In this document: positions 60,698 through 64,000 of the stretch, in pieces
Layout of the letters: each line of letters opens with the position of its first letter
Position numbering within the stretch: position 1 is the first letter of the stretch
Source: Fibrobacter sp. UWB16
GTDB lineage: Bacteria > Fibrobacterota > Fibrobacteria > Fibrobacterales > Fibrobacteraceae
Assembly: GCF_900215325.1 (NCBI RefSeq)
Contig: NZ_OCMS01000002.1
Coordinates: forward strand, 1,031,147 to 1,095,146
DNA: 64,000 bases
Direction: 5' to 3'
Notes under the pieces: model-generated
What the model was told of the DNA's origin: nothing
Databases searched by the model: none
What the model saw: only the letters and a program-made list of their open reading frames with translations
Made by a program: the position numbers and the translations under genes

Positions 60698-61921
60698 ATG
60701 AAACTTTTAGCTACTCCTCCTGACTTAAATAAGATTGCTCGCCCGAACTGGATTGAAATCAACCTAGACGCTCTCTGCAACAACATTCAATTTATCAGAA
60801 GCCAAATTCCGGCTTCTACAAAAATTTTGCTCCCCGTCAAGGCCGACTCTTACGGCCACGGAAGCCTCGCCTGCTCTTTTGCTGCCAAGTTCGGTGGCGC
60901 CGACTACCTCGGTGTCGCCCACATCAGCGAAGGCATGTTGCTTCGCCAGTACGGCATGGACTTGCCGATTCTCGTGCTTGGTCCTTGCACACCGTCTGAC
61001 TTTGCGTACTTTGTTGAATACCAGCTCACGGCAGCCATTACCGACATCCGCACTGCAATGGCCTTTGACCAGTTCCTTGGTGAAACTGGTACAGAATGCA
61101 AGGCTCATCTCGCTATTGACACTGGCATGAACCGCTACGGCTTTGATGCCGAAGACTTTAACAACATCCGCGCAGCACTTTCTCTCAAGCACCTCAAGTT
61201 CGAAGGCATGTTCACGCATCTCGCTACAGCCGACATGCCGGGGAATCCCAAGACCGAAGTGCAAATTCAGCGGTTCTCTCGCCTTGTCGACGTTCTTGAA
61301 GCTGAAGGTCTTCGCCCGGAAATTTGCCATTGCTCCAGTTCTGCAGGCACGCTCACGCACCCCGAAAGCCACTTCGACATGGTGCGTCCGGGCCTTGCGC
61401 TCTATGGTTACAACTGCATGGGGGCAGCTCCTTCCCCATGGCCCATCAAGCCTGTCATGAAGATTAAATCTACCATCCGCCACGTGCACGACGTGAAGCC
61501 TGGCGAAACGGTGAGCTACGGTGGTTACTGGGCTGCTCAACAGCTTACACGCATTGCAACCATCGCAATCGGTTATGGTGATGGTTATCTCCGTGGCGAA
61601 TACAACAAGGGATTCGTCTTTATCCGCGGACAGCTCTGCCCGATTCTCGGACGCGTTTGCATGGATGCGACGATGGTCGACGTAAGCCACATTCCTGATG
61701 TGCAAGTTGGTGAAACTGTTGATGTTGTCAATGGTGAACTCGACTTCCGCATCTCGATGGAAAGCGTTGCCGACGAGCATCACACGATTCCATACGAACT
61801 AACAAGCCGTGTGGCTCGCCGTTTGTACCGCAAGTACTATTGGAAGAACCGCCTTGTACGTTGGGATTACCTCAAGGAAGAATTCGGTGTACAAGAATAC
61901 AAGGAATACCCCTTGCGCTAG
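60698..61921 (+). CDS. alr: alanine racemase
   Basis: PLP enzyme making D-alanine for peptidoglycan. 407 residues from ATG 60698; an open frame upstream to 60515 crosses the promoter and is not conserved. PLP-Lys in LPVKADSYGHG near residue 48; catalytic Tyr in VSYGGYWAAQQ near 274; GRVCMDATMVDV near 322. Followed 18 bases later by the methyltransferase gene. A palindrome shared with padR lies in its promoter region. Confidence 0.93.
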   Translation: MKLLATPPDLNKIARPNWIEINLDALCNNIQFIRSQIPASTKILLPVKADSYGHGSLACSFAAKFGGADYLGVAHISEGMLLRQYGMDLPILVLGPCTPSDFAYFVEYQLTAAITDIRTAMAFDQFLGETGTECKAHLAIDTGMNRYGFDAEDFNNIRAALSLKHLKFEGMFTHLATADMPGNPKTEVQIQRFSRLVDVLEAEGLRPEICHCSSSAGTLTHPESHFDMVRPGLALYGYNCMGAAPSPWPIKPVMKIKSTIRHVHDVKPGETVSYGGYWAAQQLTRIATIAIGYGDGYLRGEYNKGFVFIRGQLCPILGRVCMDATMVDVSHIPDVQVGETVDVVNGELDFRISMESVADEHHTIPYELTSRVARRLYRKYYWKNRLVRWDYLKEEFGVQEYKEYPLR

Positions 61922-61938
61922 GAGAAATACCGCATGGT

Positions 61939-62499
61939 ATGAAGTTTGATGACACGAAATTCACAAAGATAAGCCACCGGAATGTCTGGGGCGAATGGAC
62001 CTTTATCTTCGAAGGATCCAAACTTTGTGGCCTAAAATTTCGGGAAACTTCAGACGAAATAAAAGCGACTCCGAGCAACGTGCAGGCATGTGCCTACGCA
62101 AGCCCCGACATGGAAACTGAATTAAATAACCGCGTTCGCAGCGCCTACCGCAAGGCAGTGAGCGAACTTAATTTGTACCTCGCAGGCAAAATCTGCGAGT
62201 TTTCTATACCCATAAAAATCTACGGGACAGACTTCCAGAAAAAAGTTCTTGAGGTCACACGACAAATTCCTTACGGCAAAACTTGGACTTACAAACAAGT
62301 TGCACAAGCCGTAAACCATCCGCAAGCTGTTCGTGCCGTCGGGAATGTATTGCATAGGAATCCGATTCAAGTCGTCATCCCCTGCCATCGCGTAATTGAC
62401 AGCCGCGGTCGCCTGAGTGGCTACGCACTTGGCGTCGGATTAAAAAGAAGGCTCCTCTGCATGGAGGGAGCCATTCCGAATGAACTAATGCTGGAATAA
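61939..62499 (+). CDS. ogt: methylated-DNA-protein-cysteine methyltransferase
   Basis: Repairs O6-alkylguanine by transferring the alkyl group to its own Cys. 186 residues from ATG 61939; the ATG at 61934 meets a stop after two codons. IPYGKTWTYKQVA and AVGNVLHRNP precede the active-site VVIPCHRVI (Cys near 149); SGYALGVGLKRRLL follows. Ribosome site AGGAG at 61920-61924. Downstream of alr in a likely two-gene operon. Confidence 0.93.
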   Translation: MKFDDTKFTKISHRNVWGEWTFIFEGSKLCGLKFRETSDEIKATPSNVQACAYASPDMETELNNRVRSAYRKAVSELNLYLAGKICEFSIPIKIYGTDFQKKVLEVTRQIPYGKTWTYKQVAQAVNHPQAVRAVGNVLHRNPIQVVIPCHRVIDSRGRLSGYALGVGLKRRLLCMEGAIPNELMLE

Positions 62500-62626
62500 C
62501 GTTTTTATACAAAATTACAAACTTCCGTTTTTTTTACTTACATTATAAAAATTTGCTAGTCAAATCAATATTTTATTTTAAATTCACTGTTTAAAAGAAT
62601 AACTATGAATTTCTGAGGAGCAAATT

Positions 62627-63550
62627 TTGAAATCAAGATTTTTCACCTATTGTATTGTTGCCGCAAGCCTCTTATCTGCCTGCGGAGATGATTCTTCCAC
62701 AAGCCCAAGTACAAATACTGGCGATGCAAATGTTTCAAGTTCATCGGTCTCTAAAGAACCCACATCATCTGCAAAAGAAAACAATGAATCAAGCACAAAC
62801 TCTAGCAGTTCAATTGAAGTTTCTAGCAGTTCAGCAGAAAACAACTCTAACGAAAAAAGTTCATCAAGTAATGCAGATGTCAAAGGTTCCCCTGCAAATT
62901 ACAATCCAGAAACGGGAATTTTGACGGACGAACGCGATGGAGAAGTTTATAAGACCGCAAAAATCGGCGATCAAATTTGGATGGCTGAGAATCTTAACTT
63001 TGACATCAAAGATTACAAAAACACCATAATAACCGACCTTGATGAATTAATGGGAGAAAACAACGGATACAAGAATGAAACCAGATGTCCCAAAAGCAGC
63101 ACAGAAGATGATTGCAATCAATACGGAAGACTTTACACTCAAATAGGTTTTCTATTATCATTAAATGACAAGCGTGTCTATAAAGCATACCCATCGGTAG
63201 ACGAATCGCTTCGTCCTTATCAAGGAGTTTGTCCTACAGGATGGCACATTCCAAGCTTGGATGAATGGCAAACCCTATTTGACAACGCTTATTTGAATGA
63301 GCTTATATCCGTTGAAGATGGCGGGGACAATAAATCAGGATTTAATGTCAAACTTATTGGCTTCGCTCATAAAGAATCAAATGTTGTTTACGAAAAATCA
63401 CCTAATTACAATAACGAAATGACATCATTTGCAACCGTAGACGATGCGAATGCCGAAAAATTTACGGCTATTTGGGTCAAAAAAAATAACGCAAACACAC
63501 TTACCGCCGATAAAAAGCTTCATTATGCAGTCCGTTGCCTAATGAACTAA
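62627..63550 (+). CDS. FISUMP-domain lipoprotein with Ser-rich linker
   Basis: 307 residues. Start codon TTG, with an ideal ribosome site TGAGGAG seven bases ahead. Lipobox LSAC (Cys19). Residues 24-85 are a Ser/Asn/Glu linker with many SSS runs. The FISUMP domain follows: VYKTAKIGDQIWMAENLNFD near 106, QYGRLYTQ, GVCPTGWHIPSLDEWQTL and the terminal YAVRCLMN. Second member of the family in the window. Surface-exposed lipoprotein of unknown role. Its terminator follows directly. Confidence 0.9.
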   Translation: MKSRFFTYCIVAASLLSACGDDSSTSPSTNTGDANVSSSSVSKEPTSSAKENNESSTNSSSSIEVSSSSAENNSNEKSSSSNADVKGSPANYNPETGILTDERDGEVYKTAKIGDQIWMAENLNFDIKDYKNTIITDLDELMGENNGYKNETRCPKSSTEDDCNQYGRLYTQIGFLLSLNDKRVYKAYPSVDESLRPYQGVCPTGWHIPSLDEWQTLFDNAYLNELISVEDGGDNKSGFNVKLIGFAHKESNVVYEKSPNYNNEMTSFATVDDANAEKFTAIWVKKNNANTLTADKKLHYAVRCLMN

Positions 63551-63572
63551 CTATCAAAAACAATTTTTATCC

Positions 63573-63598
63573 AAAGAGCCTCCCGCAGGGCTCTTTTT
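63573..63598 (+). terminator. terminator of the FISUMP lipoprotein gene
   Basis: AAAGAGCC / GGCTCTTT hairpin, loop TCCCGCAG, followed by TTCC. Confidence 0.8.
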
Positions 63599-63764
63599 CC
63601 TTTAATATCTCTTGTTTTCTCGAAAAGAGTTTGTTAAATCAAGCACATCCGTTCTTGATAACGCAAATTGTTTTCAAGAACTTTTTTGCTAGATCGTTTT
63701 CTATATCCTTTGCTATATGAGATTGCGTACCAGTTCGCTTTAAATAACTGGCTCCACAAAACAG

Positions 63765-64000
63765 ATGGAAAACGAAAATAAGGTTATCAAACGAAAACAC
63801 GAGATTGACACTTTCCTGACTCAGGTCAATCTTGATACGCTTATGCGTATTCCCGATTCGTATTCGGAAGTTGATGACACTGGAGAAGCGGACCTCGCGT
63901 TTCGTGTGAACGTCTCGACGGGCGCCCCGATTCTCGTCGGAATTCTGCTAGAACACAAGTCCGGACGTGATCCTGTGATTTTTGACCAAATCTCTAAATA
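63765..64000 (+). CDS. Rpn family PD-(D/E)XK nuclease / putative transposase (5' part)
   Basis: Runs off the right edge. The 78 visible residues include SEVDDTGEADLAFRV and LVGILLEHKSGRDP, the Rpn (transposase_31-like) nuclease signature in which EADL and EHKS give the acidic and lysine residues of the active site. Such proteins promote RecA-independent recombination in E. coli. They are often multicopy and mobile. The rest of the gene is outside the window. Confidence 0.8.
   Translation, partial: MENENKVIKRKHEIDTFLTQVNLDTLMRIPDSYSEVDDTGEADLAFRVNVSTGAPILVGILLEHKSGRDPVIFDQISK

Noticed and set aside
1..64000. CRISPR array, prophage or intact insertion sequence
   Set aside because: No regularly spaced repeats with unique spacers, no phage structural genes and no complete transposase were seen; the repeats present are short palindromes.

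Overview
This 64 kb window looks like chromosome of a Fibrobacter, very close to Fibrobacter succinogenes. The strongest evidence is a gene at 51174-52247 that, from memory, is nearly identical to the well-known circularly permuted 1,3-1,4-beta-glucanase (lichenase) of F. succinogenes. Supporting evidence is two lipoproteins with the Fibrobacter 'major paralogous' (FISUMP) domain, Ser-rich PxSSSS-type linkers, a cellobiose-phosphorylase-like GH94 enzyme, a GH43 enzyme, and secreted proteins that end in a short FDLLGR-like or basic tail. I see no rRNA, CRISPR array, prophage or intact insertion sequence.

Layout. 1-3.3 kb: end of an unknown gene, then a thiamin thiazole operon (thiS-thiF-thiG-thiH, minus strand) headed by a TPP riboswitch. 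3.3-10.5 kb: mnmG, a lipoprotein with two FKBP_N-like segments and a thioredoxin domain, a DUF2914 membrane protein, and proS. 10.5-20.7 kb: a PAS protein without output domain, the GH94 phosphorylase, a PadR regulator, a hybrid histidine kinase, a lipoprotein and an M3 oligopeptidase. 20.8-25.6 kb: a consensus promoter driving tRNA-Ser(GGA) and rpoZ, a zincin-like secreted protein, an OmpA pair and class II aldolase. 25.6-36.7 kb: signalling (a 1327-residue hybrid kinase with Hpt, coupled to an HD-GYP response regulator), a GH43 enzyme, a ThiE-like protein coupled to a FISUMP lipoprotein, and a C39-like/N-formylglutamate amidohydrolase pair. 36.8-41.2 kb: pyruvate:ferredoxin oxidoreductase, then a small toxin-antitoxin locus whose PIN toxin is broken. 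41.2-49.6 kb: queuosine precursor genes (queC-queD-queE, with a candidate preQ1-I riboswitch) and biotin genes (bioW-bioF-bioD, bioA), interrupted by a plus-strand diguanylate cyclase. 49.6-54.9 kb: secreted esterase, lichenase, then ssb, a membrane protein and asd. 55-60.3 kb: outer-membrane-type proteins, an M29 aminopeptidase and an AgmX/PglI-type protein. 60.3-64 kb: alr, an O6-alkylguanine methyltransferase, a FISUMP lipoprotein and the start of an Rpn-type nuclease gene.

How it fits together. Most genes are housekeeping or cofactor biosynthesis, with polysaccharide-degradation genes and two-component/c-di-GMP signalling scattered between them. Intergenic spaces carry two families of short palindromic repeats; one related copy lies in frame inside bioW. 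The longest gene-free stretches are 60199-60697, which holds a candidate structured RNA and a promoter/operator, and 11828-12170, which holds terminators and repeats only. The items I find most novel are the three-hairpin RNA-like element at 60251-60346, the perfect palindrome ATTCCAANTTGGAAT shared by the padR and alr promoter regions, the odd palindromic element at 40429-40550, and the histone-H1-like tail on the GH94 enzyme. All functional calls rest on reading the sequence and recalling families; no database search was run.
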